A stretch of DNA of 64,000 nt, from contig NC_087076.1 in the NCBI RefSeq assembly GCF_026151205.1, positions 19,275,919-19,339,918 on the forward strand. The letters are read 5' to 3'. How positions within the stretch are numbered: the first letter of the stretch is position 1; each line of letters starts with the position of its first letter. Below, one piece after another: positions 37,884-48,735 of this stretch. The translations under genes and the position numbers were made by a program. The DNA is from Bolinopsis microptera. Lineage: Eukaryota > Ctenophora > Tentaculata > Lobata > Bolinopsidae. The notes below the pieces were generated by a model that saw nothing but the letters and a program-made list of their open reading frames with translations, was not told where the DNA came from and did not search any database.

Positions 37884-38124
37884 AATTTCTATTTGCTAAT
37901 TCATATATTATGCACTCTGTGATTGTTTCTCCCATTTTTCTTACATTGCATTGCAAGCCCTGTCTCTTGTAAAAACAACCACTTTTGTAGATACACAAAG
38001 TCTCTACGTCTTTATCCTCTGGTCCCTAGGGTCAGCTGACTCCAGGCCAGAGGAAATTTTCCGATTGCCAAGGTTTGATGCCTAGGCAGTCGAGACCTCT
38101 TATTGAGACCCGATATAATAATAA
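37884..38124 (+). repeat. SINE-like element with (ATA)n tail, copy 2
   Basis: Aligns with 32471-32690 and with the complement of 48505-48735. It shares an extra upstream word (ATTTCTATTTGCT) with the third copy. It ends GACCCGATATAATAATAA. Confidence 0.6.
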
Positions 38125-39850
38125 CTAGAAATTTATACATCGCTTTATAGCCAAAAAGAACTCAAAATCCAAAGATTCAGTTAAGCGATCTCAAGCGACT
38201 CATGAACATGTACATGAGAACTTAGAATTTTATGAAGTATGGTTTTCATGAGAAAGATATTAATATTATATATTTATATGATACTTATATGAACACTATT
38301 TCAAAGAGATGAGTCTTTAGTCTCTTTTTAAACAAGACAATATCGGTCAATGTTTTCCATTGATAAGGAAGCTGATTCTATACTGAGGGTCCGCAGTAAC
38401 TAAAACTTCTCTCAGTTTTACTATAATTTGAGACAGGAGGAACATTTAGGAGGAAATAGTCTTGTTCAGTTCGTAGCACACGTACAGGTTGACTCTTGGT
38501 GTCGATGCATCATATATGTGTGAGATCATCATATTTGGGAATGACATTAGGCAACCCTTGCTTTAACAGAATAATGATCCTTGCTTTTATGTCTACGTAG
38601 AATCTGTTTCTCTTATCGGAGCGTTAGCTCACACGACTAATCTCACAGCTCACATTTAAAGGGACCCGCATACAGAAACCATTAACTACTCTGTCAAGAT
38701 GCTTGCAGGGAGCTTAGACGAGCCATATAAGCAGGCAAAAACCGGCCTAAAAATTACTGAGGTTACTGTTATGCTAATTTTATGAAGCATAATATTAATA
38801 TGTGTGAGATCATCATATTTTGGGGATGACATTAGGCAACCCTTGCTTCAACAGAATAATGATCCTTGCTTTAATGTCTACGTAGAATCTGTTTCTCTTA
38901 TCGGTGCGTTAGCTCACGCGACATCTCACGCGACTAATCTCGCAGCTCACATTTAAAGGGACCCGCATACAGAAACCATTAACTAGGTACTCTGTCAGGA
39001 TGCTTGCGGGCAGCTTAGACAAGCCAAATAAATCATGTGTTATTCGGACTGAGCTTGTTTTTAAGTTTAGCTCAATTTTGCTAATTCCAATTGAGCGAGT
39101 TGTTTGTTAAAATTATGTTTTAATGTCCTATGACCTATACCCCTTTGGAATGGTGTAAATACTGAATAGTGAAAACACTTATTCTATGTCACTCACTAAC
39201 TGGGTTCGTCGAACTGAGCGCTGAAAAACCATCAAAAATTTGAAAATTTTACCAAAACTGCCGCACATCCAAAACGATGTCTAGCAATCAGCATTCAGAT
39301 TCCAAAACCAACTTCAAATCATCACTTAGTACATTATACATTGTTCACAACACATATCACATAAAATTCCGAATACAAGGTCTGGATCCCCGAAACTCTT
39401 AAAATATGATGTCTTTGACTGGCGACTATTAGGCCACCACGGCCATGCTACCCCCTCCCAATCGCCCCGTCCCTCGGGCGCACCGGCGCAACCCAATTCA
39501 CAGTCACCCAATCATGGTAGAGACAAGATCTCAACAGTCAACATGCGCTCAGTTGCAGAGGTCGTGCTATAATGGTATATCATTATATTTTTTATCTTGG
39601 CTATATAAGTATATAATTATAAGCGTTACGTCGAATTTGGTCATACCAAAGCTGAAATGTCGGCAGTGCTAACAGATAGCTAACACGTTGATTATTCTTA
39701 ACTTAGCTTAAATATATCACCATCTCTAGCTTAGCCTACTTGACAGAAATAATGTCAGTTAACTGTAATTTGTGATGTCTCCTTTTAAGGGTACATTGTC
39801 ATTAGGGAACTTATGTCTAGTTATTGTAGAAATGTAGGTAACAAGATCAG
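38125..39850. other. Non-coding part of duplication copy 2
   Basis: No gene. The stretch starting GTGTGAGATCATCATATTT occurs at 38517 and again at 38799, a local 282-bp tandem duplication of a block present once in copy 1. A GC-rich insert at about 39390-39580 has no counterpart in copy 1. Confidence 0.6.
39388..39453 (-). pseudogene. tRNA-Leu-like remnant (possible SINE head)
   Basis: On the minus strand, GGTAGCATGGCCGTGGTGGC followed by CTAA resembles the 5' half of a tRNA-Leu with its A box. No matching 3' acceptor strand (TGCTACC) and only a weak B-box-like GGGGATCC follow, so it is not a functional tRNA. It lies in sequence private to duplication copy 2. Confidence 0.25.
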
Positions 39851-40815
39851 ATGGTATTGACGGTGATCAAACTGACGATCAGTTTGACTTTGGGGATAAT
39901 TCTCCAGCTTTCCTTCGCTAATTTTCTCGGTAAGAGAATTCAAAATTATATGTTTTATAAACTTATAATCAGAGGTAATACCAGGCTCTCCAAATAAAAT
40001 TAGAAATATATTATTTATATAGTAAATTCTTATCAATGATGAAAGGATCTTTCGCAAAAATAAGAAAAAGGATAACACGGGACCCAATTGATAAATTATG
40101 ATCATAAATTCCAATACCGTTTTTCAACTCAGAGTGGAAGGTTCCCAAGACGAAATTTTCTTATGACCAGCACTTTAAAGATTTGGACCAAACCACACTT
40201 GCCTCACCAGACTTGGTACCTATCAACAAAAAGTCTATTCTACTGATGAAACTAGAACAAACAGGTCCCTACGATCCAAACGGCGGCGATCTAGGGATAT
40301 ATTTCACGTTGTACAATCCGGATGGGAAATATCTTGCCTTCGGCAATATTTACTACAGGTAAGAAAAACGAGCTATGTTGTGAGCTATTGAAATTATTTG
40401 TTTATAGAGGAAAACTTCATTCTGATGCATAATGCTAATGTTATAAGGACTTTTAAAATTGTGTTTACTACACAGATTTCGGGAGCACGGCGTAGAAGAT
40501 GGTGGAATATCAATTGGGACTGCCCGATACAAATATATCATTTGGCGAGATTGTTGTTTTAACAAATACCTGGCCAACATGGTCGCCTGGAAATTTTATG
40601 TGGAAGGATATTCTGGATATGAGGACATGCTTATGGCAAACGGAACTATCCAAGTATTTCTAGAAGGGTATTCAGAACTGGTAGGGGATTTAGAATTTAT
40701 GCATTGGATTGCAGCAGTTAAAGGAGCTACCCAAGTCATTATATCAATAGAGAAAGGGCTGAGTTATGTAAAGACTCAATACAGACGCGTAACGCAAGGT
40801 TTTACAATAACTTAA
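39851..40815 (+). CDS. Uncharacterised secreted protein, three exons, paralog 2
   Basis: Exons 39851-39929, 40133-40358 and 40476-40815, GT-AG with the same phases as paralog 1, encode 214 residues. The signal peptide (MVLTVIKLTISLTLGIILQL) is two codons longer than in paralog 1. Mature differences are whole codons: loss of Arg-Gly after DPNGG and several inserted codons in exon 3 (YIIWRDCCFNK, GYEDMLMANGT). The C-terminal 35 residues are identical. The ANGT sequon is kept. The middle of exon 3 is the most divergent part. The TATA-like box of paralog 1 is deleted here. AATAAA follows the stop near 40873. Family unknown. Confidence 0.72.
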
Positions 40816-40869
40816 ATTGTATCATTTTGTCGCTTCGTCATCTAGACTTAAACTGCAGTCATTTCAAAT

Positions 40870-42027
40870 CCAATAAATTAGAATACATACCCCATCATTA
40901 TTTATTACCACGATAATAATGATGATAAGGACAACACTAACCCCTAACAATTATCCAATAGGAGAGGAGGAATGCATTGACTACCCTGACGACTGCATTG
41001 CACTACAGAGAATAAATAATATCATGCAGTCGCTAGGTACAGAGAATAAATAATATCATGCAGTCGCTGTAAGATACAAAGGAAAATACTAAAGTTAAAA
41101 AAGGCTACTTTAGGTTGGGGTAGTAGTAGTACAGGTGGTACAGGGTACAGGGGTGCCGGTTTCCGGTGTATAGGCGAGGTTAACGGCAGGGCAGGGAAAT
41201 TATTTTCAACCCACGGAACAAAAAAATTAGGAAAAAAAACAAAATGTAAGGAAAAACAGCTGATTAACTAAGATATCGTCAATATATCATTAGAAACTCT
41301 AATCTCAGGATTAACTCTAGTACCTGTCAGGATAAAACATCTCAATCTGTTCTGAGTCGAAATTTTGGATTATTCGAAGAAAGGTAATTACATAAACGAT
41401 TATGTTTGTTTGCTTATAATTGATATCCTAGTTTATCCTTTTATCATATTATCGTTAAAATGTTGATCGTTACTGGGTGTTGTAATTGCTCTGGTGTAAT
41501 TTGTTTTTGTAAAAGTTGTATTTACCACGAAACTCATCACATTAAACTCAGGTATAGTACGATGATAAGTGAATATCTGCAGCGAAATACACTGGATACG
41601 ACGGGTAACACCTGATGACGGGAGACAGTTTGGTAATCTATCTCATCAGACGATCTTATTGTCAGCCAGATTAATCCGCCGAAATGACATTTATTCAATC
41701 TTTATGTGATTGAGATTTTCACAATATCTTCACTCTATGAAATTAGTTGGTTGGCTTTGAATTGGAGTTTAATAACCTTGTTAAATTTTTACTCTTTCTA
41801 CCATTTATTTTGTTGAACTTTGTTAATTTATCGAACCAACTGCAATTCTATTAAAATTTAATCAATTAAACTTTCCGAATTTGGTATTGTATTGACCATT
41901 GAATTGATTTATACGAGCATATTTATTTATTGACGTTATCACGAAATTATTACGTCTTTTAATTTTATAATCATAATTTTATGGTAGGACTGTTTAGTGC
42001 TTATAAACACTAAAAACTATATATATA
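40870..42027. other. Tail of duplication copy 2
   Basis: No gene. It matches 25580-26258 and 27131-27480 of copy 1 without the LINE. A roughly 35-bp word ending ATCATGCAGTCGCT is doubled at 41000-41065. Confidence 0.6.
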
Positions 42028-42123
42028 AGCGTGACAAAGTAAACGATGTTTTCGTCAAACTAAAAGTTTCATGGATGTGTGAACAACAATCTTCAGTGAA
42101 AACATCGTTTACTTTGTCACGCT
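42028..42123. mobile_element. 96-bp hairpin MITE sharing the TTTGTCACA box
   Basis: A terminal repeat of about 25 bp starting AGCGTGACAAAGTAAACG at 42028 has its complement ending at 42123. The box GTTTACTTTGTCAC inside the terminal repeat is the same as that repeated in the 5839-12111 unit, which suggests a common family. The loop is about 45 bp. Confidence 0.8.
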
Positions 42124-42174
42124 AATAGATAGCTCCTATCCATTACGGCATTAGTTGAGCACTTTGCTAAAAAG

Positions 42175-42245
42175 AGAAAGAAACACCGTTGTATATATAT
42201 ATATACAAGTTCGGTGTTTCTTTGTATATATATATATATATTTCA
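42175..42245. repeat. TA-repeat hairpin
   Basis: AGAAACACCG and CGGTGTTTCT flank an (AT)n tract and are complementary. A second (TA)n run follows. Confidence 0.75.
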
Positions 42246-43404
42246 TTGCTGAACTTTTACACAATAAAAAAAGCGGTTTTGACTAGATCCTCGTAATTCT
42301 TTGCATCATTTATTAACATAAATTCTGAGAAATTATATCATTAAAGCAACTATAACAAATACGAATCATATACAATTGAAAATATATACAAACTAAAAGA
42401 AGTGGGAAAATCTGATGAACGGAAATTTAAAAAAGAAACTAAAAGCTTTTTACACACGTCTCTGGAATAATGGTATACCTTAAGAACGACAAATTTAGTC
42501 TACCATAAATTTACTCAAACTTTTGACTAAAATTGTTGTAAACCAAATTTCACGTGACTAAATTTTTCGGCGACTAATTTTGAAGTATACCAAAATTTTA
42601 GTAGAGCATTATATATGAATTACATTTTAGTGATCTTACATTCTTTATCATATGTTCATGATAAAATATCGCTAACTGTACATGCATGGGTCGCTACTGC
42701 GTGTAATACAAAATTGTATGCTATGATAATATGTAACTAATGTATGTAATGTTGGCTCGCCGTTAGCATGGTTAGAATATTACCAGATCGAGAATATTCC
42801 TCCTTACCAAAATACGGGCGTATGGTGTAAGTTACAGGATCACGAGGTTGATATTTTGTCCACGTGACCGTTTGGCAGGTAGTGTGCACGTGGGCCCATG
42901 GGAAATTTCTGATACACGTGTTCCTTTGTCTGTACTTAGTTCACTATAACAGTGAACAGTGTATAAAGTACAGTGTATAAAGTATGACTTTACATTAAAA
43001 AACTAGCTTAATAATGGAAAAATCGAATAAATGGAATCGAAAATGGCCTCAAAAAGTCAAAAAATTCGACTAAAATTGTTGTAGACTAAAAATTTGCGAA
43101 ATTTGTGCCCAAAATTATGGTAACCAAAATTATAGTAACCAAATTTATTGTGACCCAAATTTGTTGGCCCTAAGCTCCTAAGGTATGTTGTTATAATTTG
43201 CTCTCAAAACAATGCGATTATAAACTAATCGTACTGTTTTGAGAGCACCGAGCAGCTGATATTTTGATTTTCGGAGTGTTCTCACAAACAAATGAAACAG
43301 TCATTAGATAAACAAATTTCAAAACTAGATTGACGTTTCATATTTATATATAAATATTAAATAATAACGTTTGCAAACGATCTGTTACATGATATGCATA
43401 GAAC
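42246..43404. other. Gene-free stretch with CCAAAATT-type repeats
   Basis: No gene. 42500-42610 and 43060-43175 contain many variations on GACTAAAATTGTTG and GTAACCAAAATTATAG; a related run is at 46750-46890. The pattern looks like a degenerate short dispersed repeat. Confidence 0.5.
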
Positions 43405-45059
43405 CAGGGGTGTAGGGGGCCAACTTTTTGGCCTATCCCAACTTTTTAGCCTATCCTGTCTAACTCTTACTGCAGTCTAACTGCACGATAGTTGCCGATT
43501 TATAAATTTCAAAAAACATTGCTAGTTACTCTTCTGTGCCGTGTTCAGTATCTTCAAGTAAATTAGCAGGATACAATCCAGCTGTGAGCTGGCATGAACC
43601 AGAAATCTGATAATTTATATTACATATTCCGATATTACATGTCAGGATTCATCAGAAGTTCAGGAACCAAGGATTAAAAAAGTTTCAGTTGTATATCTTT
43701 TACGGTTTTTGCGGAAATTCGTGTTAAAGTTGATGCCGTGGTGTCAGTAAAATGGTACGGATATATCTATATATATCGTCTCGCTTTATATATAGTAAGA
43801 TAAGAGACGTATATATTAGGACATTTGTAATTTGATCAAATTAAAAGTTTTGGTGTGTGAATCAAAGGTCTTTAAATTTTAAAACAAAACATATTACATG
43901 TCAGGATTCATCAGAAGTTCAGAAGCCTAGCGATCTTAAAATTCAGATAACATTACTGATTACATTACAGGACACAGTTTGCCCCTTGAAGTCCAAATTT
44001 ACATTACCTCATTGCTAGAATTCATTCCTTAAAACAAATTTTCAAAGAATTCTTCCCGCTGCTCCATCTTTGCATGTTGTACCCTCTTTGTGAGTAAGAT
44101 CTATTACTGTAAGCATATTTTTCGAAATTTGTAGGACTTTTCCTTTGACTATTAATAAAATTGGCACAACAACATCTTTCTGGATTTATCATTTCACATT
44201 GCTACTTGCTAGATTTCGATTCTGGAAGGAAATTTCCTGTAATTTGTTTCGAGAGATTGCAATATGCATCCCTTTTTCGAGCTAAACTTATTTCGCAAGA
44301 GATGCTTGCAGGCAGGCACGTAGCCAGGGGGGGGGGCTAGGGGGGCGGCAGCCCCCCCGGAAAAATCGAACCCCAGAAAAAAGATAAGCCTCCTAGTCCC
44401 CATGGTCGCCTGGTAACTGGGCTGTGTTTATGACTGCAGTCAGTCAAAGATTTGAACTGTGGATTAGTAAATATATGTCATTAAATCCAAGCAAACATTC
44501 TAGAAGACTTCTATAATTATAGTCAATAGTGTCCCCTAGACCGTAGGAAATGTAAAAATCTTAAGACGATGAGGCCTGAGTAAGTCGTAAATTCTGATTG
44601 GAGAATGCAGATTGCTGTTGTGAAGTTACCAAATTTACGTGAGTACTTGATTCTTTTCAATCCCAGTTTATTGCTGTCCTACAAATTTCTTTAATGCCAA
44701 ATGTCGTCTAAAACACCCTGTTTCGCAAAAAATTTCCGGGGGGCTGCGCCTCCCTAGCCCCCGCCAAGGGGCTCCGCCCCTGGACCCCGCTGGGGGCTGC
44801 GCCCCCAGACACCTGCCACAGCTTGATTGGACGCGTCGGCTCACTTCGCTCGCCGACAGCCCCCCTCAAAGAAAAATCCTGGCTAAGTCCCTGCTTGCAG
44901 GCTCTAATACGCATTTAAAATCGTATTATTATACTAGTTATTGAAACTGTGTTTGAAAATGATATCTATTGCCAAATTGTCCAGCTAGGCCTTTTACACG
45001 TTTTGCTGTTTTTGAAATTCAGGCTGTGGCCAAAGCGTGTGCTAAATTTGAAAAACTCC
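43405..45059. mobile_element. hAT-like element copy A, 3' end decayed, with a nested insertion
   Basis: It starts CAGGGGTGTAGGGGGCCAAC, like the intact relative at 49987, and aligns with it through GCTGTGAGCTGGCATGAAC, GGATTCATCAGAAGTTCAG and GTGCTAAATTTGAAAAACTC. The right terminal repeat is lost. A different element is nested at 44313-44893. No transposase frame is present. Confidence 0.75.
44313..44893. mobile_element. Nested hAT-like element (581 bp)
   Basis: Ends CAGGCACGTAGCCAGG and CCTGGCTAAGTCCCTG are complementary with three mismatches. The 8-bp duplication CTTGCAGG flanks it (44305-44312 and 44894-44901). The related copy at 51060 has an uninterrupted CTTGCAGG. The body has GC-rich hairpins near both ends and no transposase frame. 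Confidence 0.88.
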
Positions 45060-46359
45060 GATTTCGGTGCAGATGTGATATGACCTGGTTTCAGTTTTCG
45101 TTTTGGGATTTAAGCTGATTGGTCAGTGGTCACCCAACTCAGCTGATTGGGTGTCTCTTAACTGCGTGGGAACTAGGTTCATGAACCCGATTGCAATTGG
45201 GTTCAGTTGTCGGTCACCCGTTGGGGGTGCACACGCCATGTATGCTTGAAGATGATTCGTTCTGGTGACTCGTACGCAGTGGTCACGTGAACCTACTATT
45301 TCACGTGACACCGGCCCATATTACTGATTTCGAGAAATAACTGTCACGTGACACACTGATAAGGATATTAGCCCCCGACACCGTGAGAAATCTGCCCTTG
45401 CTTCATACTGTGTTGTATTATATCAATGTAAGGATTGACTTTATATCTCAAACACAAACAAAGTTAATGAGTGTCACCATCTTACTTACTGTCGTCAATC
45501 TACCTCGGGTAGTTAAGTTAATACCTAATATATAAATCGGCACCTCAAAGTAGTAACGTATGCGGTTTGAGATAGCTCGTCATTTTATATCGAGCTCTCT
45601 TTAACTATCTGCCTGACTTCATGCCGAGGCAAGTAATGCTAATACTGCTTTCCTGCTGAATATGGCTCGAACGTGTGATAATAATACACTAAAGCATCTT
45701 TTAGGGAATCAGTGCAATTAGTTTAGTAACCATACCCAATAAATTTTCGGTCACTCTCAAAACAGTGCAATCTCATCCCCTGAAAAAAAAATCGGTGCGC
45801 CGCCAAATAGGTCAAAAGTGGAGTTATATAAGAAGAATAACGTGAAGCTAGTTATTAAAAAGTTGCGTGCGGGCAGTTACTTCTGGGCCACCCAGCACCC
45901 TGCATATAATTACTCGTGACTTGCAGTTACCTGGGGACCTCAGGCTATCATGTTTATAAACCGAATAGAGATTAGGCGGAATGACTGGCTGAGCGCGGCC
46001 CAGTAAGACTTGCAGTCGCAAAAATAAAAAACAAAGCAGTGTTGGTTCTGGGTTTACTTTTAATTTTAAATGTTATCAAAGAATATTTTTTGCAGACCAA
46101 ATTAATTGCATAAATCTTTTCCGTCTGCTAAATTTTTTGCTAACCAAACTTTTGGCAATTGGCCTGTGGCCCTGAAATCTATAGAAAGATGGCTTTTTCT
46201 TCATATCCAAGTGAAATAATATTTGAAATTTTAGTTTTCTAATCTGTCATTCATGGCTTGACCAAGTAAAAAGGCTTATATTTTAAATGAATAGAAATAA
46301 CTGGAATAGCTAACAGCTACTAATAAAACAAATGGCTAGAGGTACGGATAGCTAGAGAT
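45060..46359. other. Gene-free stretch with a mariner-like solo end
   Basis: No gene. 45847-45894 matches the right end of the MITE at 16557-16708 (GTTGCGTGCGGGCAGTTACT followed by TCTGGGCCACCC). CACGTGAC words recur at 45290-45350 without clear order. Confidence 0.5.
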
Positions 46360-46664
46360 TTAAACAAGATCTGCAAATGGATTATCATCCTCCGTAAAGT
46401 CTGATCTACAAGCATCAGTTAAACCCGACTTCTCAAAGCCTTTCCTTATGTCATCTGGCCTCCCTTTTAAATATACAAAAAGTTCGTTGATCCAACGAGC
46501 GTGTACTTCACGGATCACTGTCAAGCAGGTATCAATTTTCACATTGTCTGATGAAACTCCTCCATTGAGCTGACACACTAATACTATGTTTTTCGCGTAC
46601 CAATCTTCGTACTTATTGTGCATGAATTTTTTAGCCAGTCCATTGATAGATATGTCCAGGGGCT
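46360..46664 (-). pseudogene. Pogo/Tigger-type transposase C-terminal fragment
   Basis: The frame reads PLDISINGLAKKFMHNKYED, then WINELFVYL, IRKGFEKSGLTDA and EDDNPFADLV. This is the C-terminal end of a pogo/Tigger-type DDE transposase (CENP-B/jerky-like superfamily): QPLD-x-S-x-N, the W-I segment, and the GF-x-x-x-G-I-x-x-A segment. TAG directly before PLD replaces the expected Gln codon, so the copy is dead. The preceding catalytic domain is not visible. Confidence 0.7.
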
Positions 46665-46924
46665 ACCACCTACATGCTTAAAATTGAAAGCAAAATGACT
46701 AGAATAATAAGGAATAATAATAATGAACTAAGGCAAATAACTAACTGAAATTTTAGTGGAAAATCGTTCATTTTTCGAAGAATTTGTGCCCAAATTTTCG
46801 GCCGCCCAAATGAGTTCAAATTTTCTGCCCAAATTTTTCGGGCTCAAATAAATTGTGCTCAATATAATGGCACACAAATTTTTGGGAACTAAGGTAACAT
46901 AAGTTTTAAGTTTTAACCTAAAAT
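46665..46924. other. Degenerate CCCAAATTTT repeats
   Basis: Repeated words such as GTGCCCAAATTTTCGG and GCCCAAATTTTTCGGG, resembling those at 43060-43175. No gene. Confidence 0.5.
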
Positions 46925-47396
46925 CTTAAAAACGGAATTTACCTTTTCATGAAAAAATATTGAAACCCTATCGAGTTCTATTGTTTTGAGCGAAATCAGT
47001 TCCGCGATTATCGCGAACTGAGATATGGGTAATTTTGTTAATTTTTTGCGACTATTTGAACACAGAATATACATGTGTTGGTGGATATTGAGCTGATAAT
47101 CATAGATAATGTAGTTCAGGCTTACCTTCCAAATAAAGTTGGTTTCATTCAAAAATATTAATATTTGACCAACTTATGGGACAAAATCGATCAAATTTAG
47201 TGCGCATGCCGAAATATGGGCATATGGTTTTTGGCCCATAACTCAGCAATTTTTGTCCAATAATCGTAATGAAAATTCATATACGAGTTCGAGAGACCAC
47301 TAGCTACAAGTAAAGCACCTAAAATCAGGGGGTTTGAGCATTTTAAGGTAATTTGGCAGAATTGGGCATAATTGGGACCAAATATGGGCGTGGCTG
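46925..47396. repeat. Dispersed repeat (partner of 28955-29415)
   Basis: Same orientation as the 28955 copy, with shared end at GGGCGTGGCT. An extra approximately 25 bp (CACCTAAAATCAGGGGGTTT) distinguishes this copy near its right end. Confidence 0.8.
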
Positions 47397-48504
47397 AAAG
47401 AAAGAGAAATACGCTGAAGAGAAGTGATGCAGTTTCCTACTCTTCGGTGTGAATGAAGAACATGTCGGAGAGGGAGAGGACAAGCAATGGCGAGACAACA
47501 TCAGGTGCTTGACGTGCTGTCAGAATGTAACGTGACGACGGGTGAAATCGTCAAGTGGGAAAAAGTTGGTCGGGCAGCCAATGCTCCGATCAAAGTTACA
47601 ATGAGCAGTCCCTCAGTCCCTCAGTCCCTGAGTACGTCCAGAGAATTTTAAAAGACATCCCAAAATTCCGCATGCGTGGTGACCCCTGGACAAAGATGTT
47701 GGCTTCGCCAAACAGGAACAGCAGGAGGCTCACCGTAGTCTTGTTAGCTTGTTGAAAAGCTGAGGCAGACAATTGAGGAGGAATCGAGCAGGCGTTGGGT
47801 GATAAGGAGCGGGAAGATTATTGACGTTGGACACTTTCGTCGCGTTCGCAAGACGCCTCCATGTCTAAACAGGACTTTGAGTGCATATCTTAGAATCGTG
47901 GACTAAATGTAGCCTTATAGTTATAGAGGACTCATAATGTCTGATAACAACTTGATTAACAAGAAATGCGGCCGCTTTTCTATTGTGGATGGCCGCTCAA
48001 TTTCCCGATCTGTGATGGCGTATTTATTTGACATACGTTGCATGCCACTTTTCGCGCGCGAAGCGCGCGCCGCCGAAGGATCTGTGCAAAATAGTAATAC
48101 TAACTCAAAATAATAATAATATGCTATTAATTAGTGCCTAGTGTGCAGTGGGATACGTACATGATGAAATTAATAATGCACTTGGTTGGTTCAGCGCCGC
48201 GCGCCAACAATTATATAATTGAGATTGTCACGCAAAATAACTTTGCGCAGGTAGTCACGTGGGCGATAACAGTGCTTGCAGACACGTACGGTCGCACACT
48301 CGCAGGCACGGTCGCAAAGCTACCATATAAAAAAAAACCTCGATCGCTAACCCTTGTCCTTGACTCTTTTGTGCCTTCGGCACTTTGAGTCATGGATCGG
48401 GAAAAAATATGTAAAAAAAAACAAAATGTAGTGTGTAGACACTGATTTGAGGCTGTCCGCCAAGAGTTGAGTTTGTATAGAGTTCTATATAGCTGACAAA
48501 ACAA
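47397..48504. other. Gene-free stretch
   Basis: 47420-47890 is less AT-rich and looks faintly coding (SVPEYVQRILKDIPKFRMRG at about 47620-47680), but the frame is closed by several stops and I do not recognise it. A GC palindrome built on CGCGCGCGAAGCGCGCG lies near 48053. Confidence 0.4.
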
Positions 48505-48735
48505 TTTATTATATCGGGTCTCAATAAAAAGTCTCGACTGCCTAAGCATCAAACCTTGGCAATCGGTGATTTTCCTCTGGCCCGGACTCAGCTGACCCTA
48601 GGGACCAGAGGATAAAGGCGTAGAGACTGTGTGTATCTACAACAGTGGTTGTTTTTATAAGAAACAGGGCTTGCAACGCATCAAAAAAAATCACAAAGTG
48701 CATATTAATATTATATGACCTAGCAAATAGAAATG
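48505..48735 (-). repeat. SINE-like element, copy 3
   Basis: Reverse complement of the repeats at 32471 and 37884, from the (ATA)n tail side (TATCGGGTCTCAATAAAAAG) to TGCATATTAATATTATATGA. Confidence 0.6.

Larger units (their letters stand above)
29598..41990. repeat. Segmental duplication, copy 2 (expanded by insertions)
   Basis: This copy matches 22609-27480 in order and orientation. It is enlarged by sequence at about 30020-30360, about 30660-32130, 32440-38510 (SINE-like repeats plus LINE) and about 39390-39580. It lacks the MITE and LINE that are private to copy 1. Confidence 0.8.

Noticed and set aside
32471..38124. Direct repeats flanking the AlkB LINE as possible LTRs
   Set aside because: A third copy occurs alone at 48505, the repeats have (AAT)n tails, and the enclosed element is a LINE in the opposite orientation.
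39445..39570. Possible 5S rRNA gene in the GC-rich insert
   Set aside because: Conserved 5S internal control region words are absent; only a weak tRNA-Leu-like half was visible.
46913..47152. 79-residue minus-strand ORF
   Set aside because: It lies in a dispersed non-coding repeat and its counterpart at 28955-29415 is not open in the same frame.
47555..47755. 66-residue ORF with a faintly coding look
   Set aside because: No recognisable domain, closed by stops on both sides, no splice signals that extend it convincingly.
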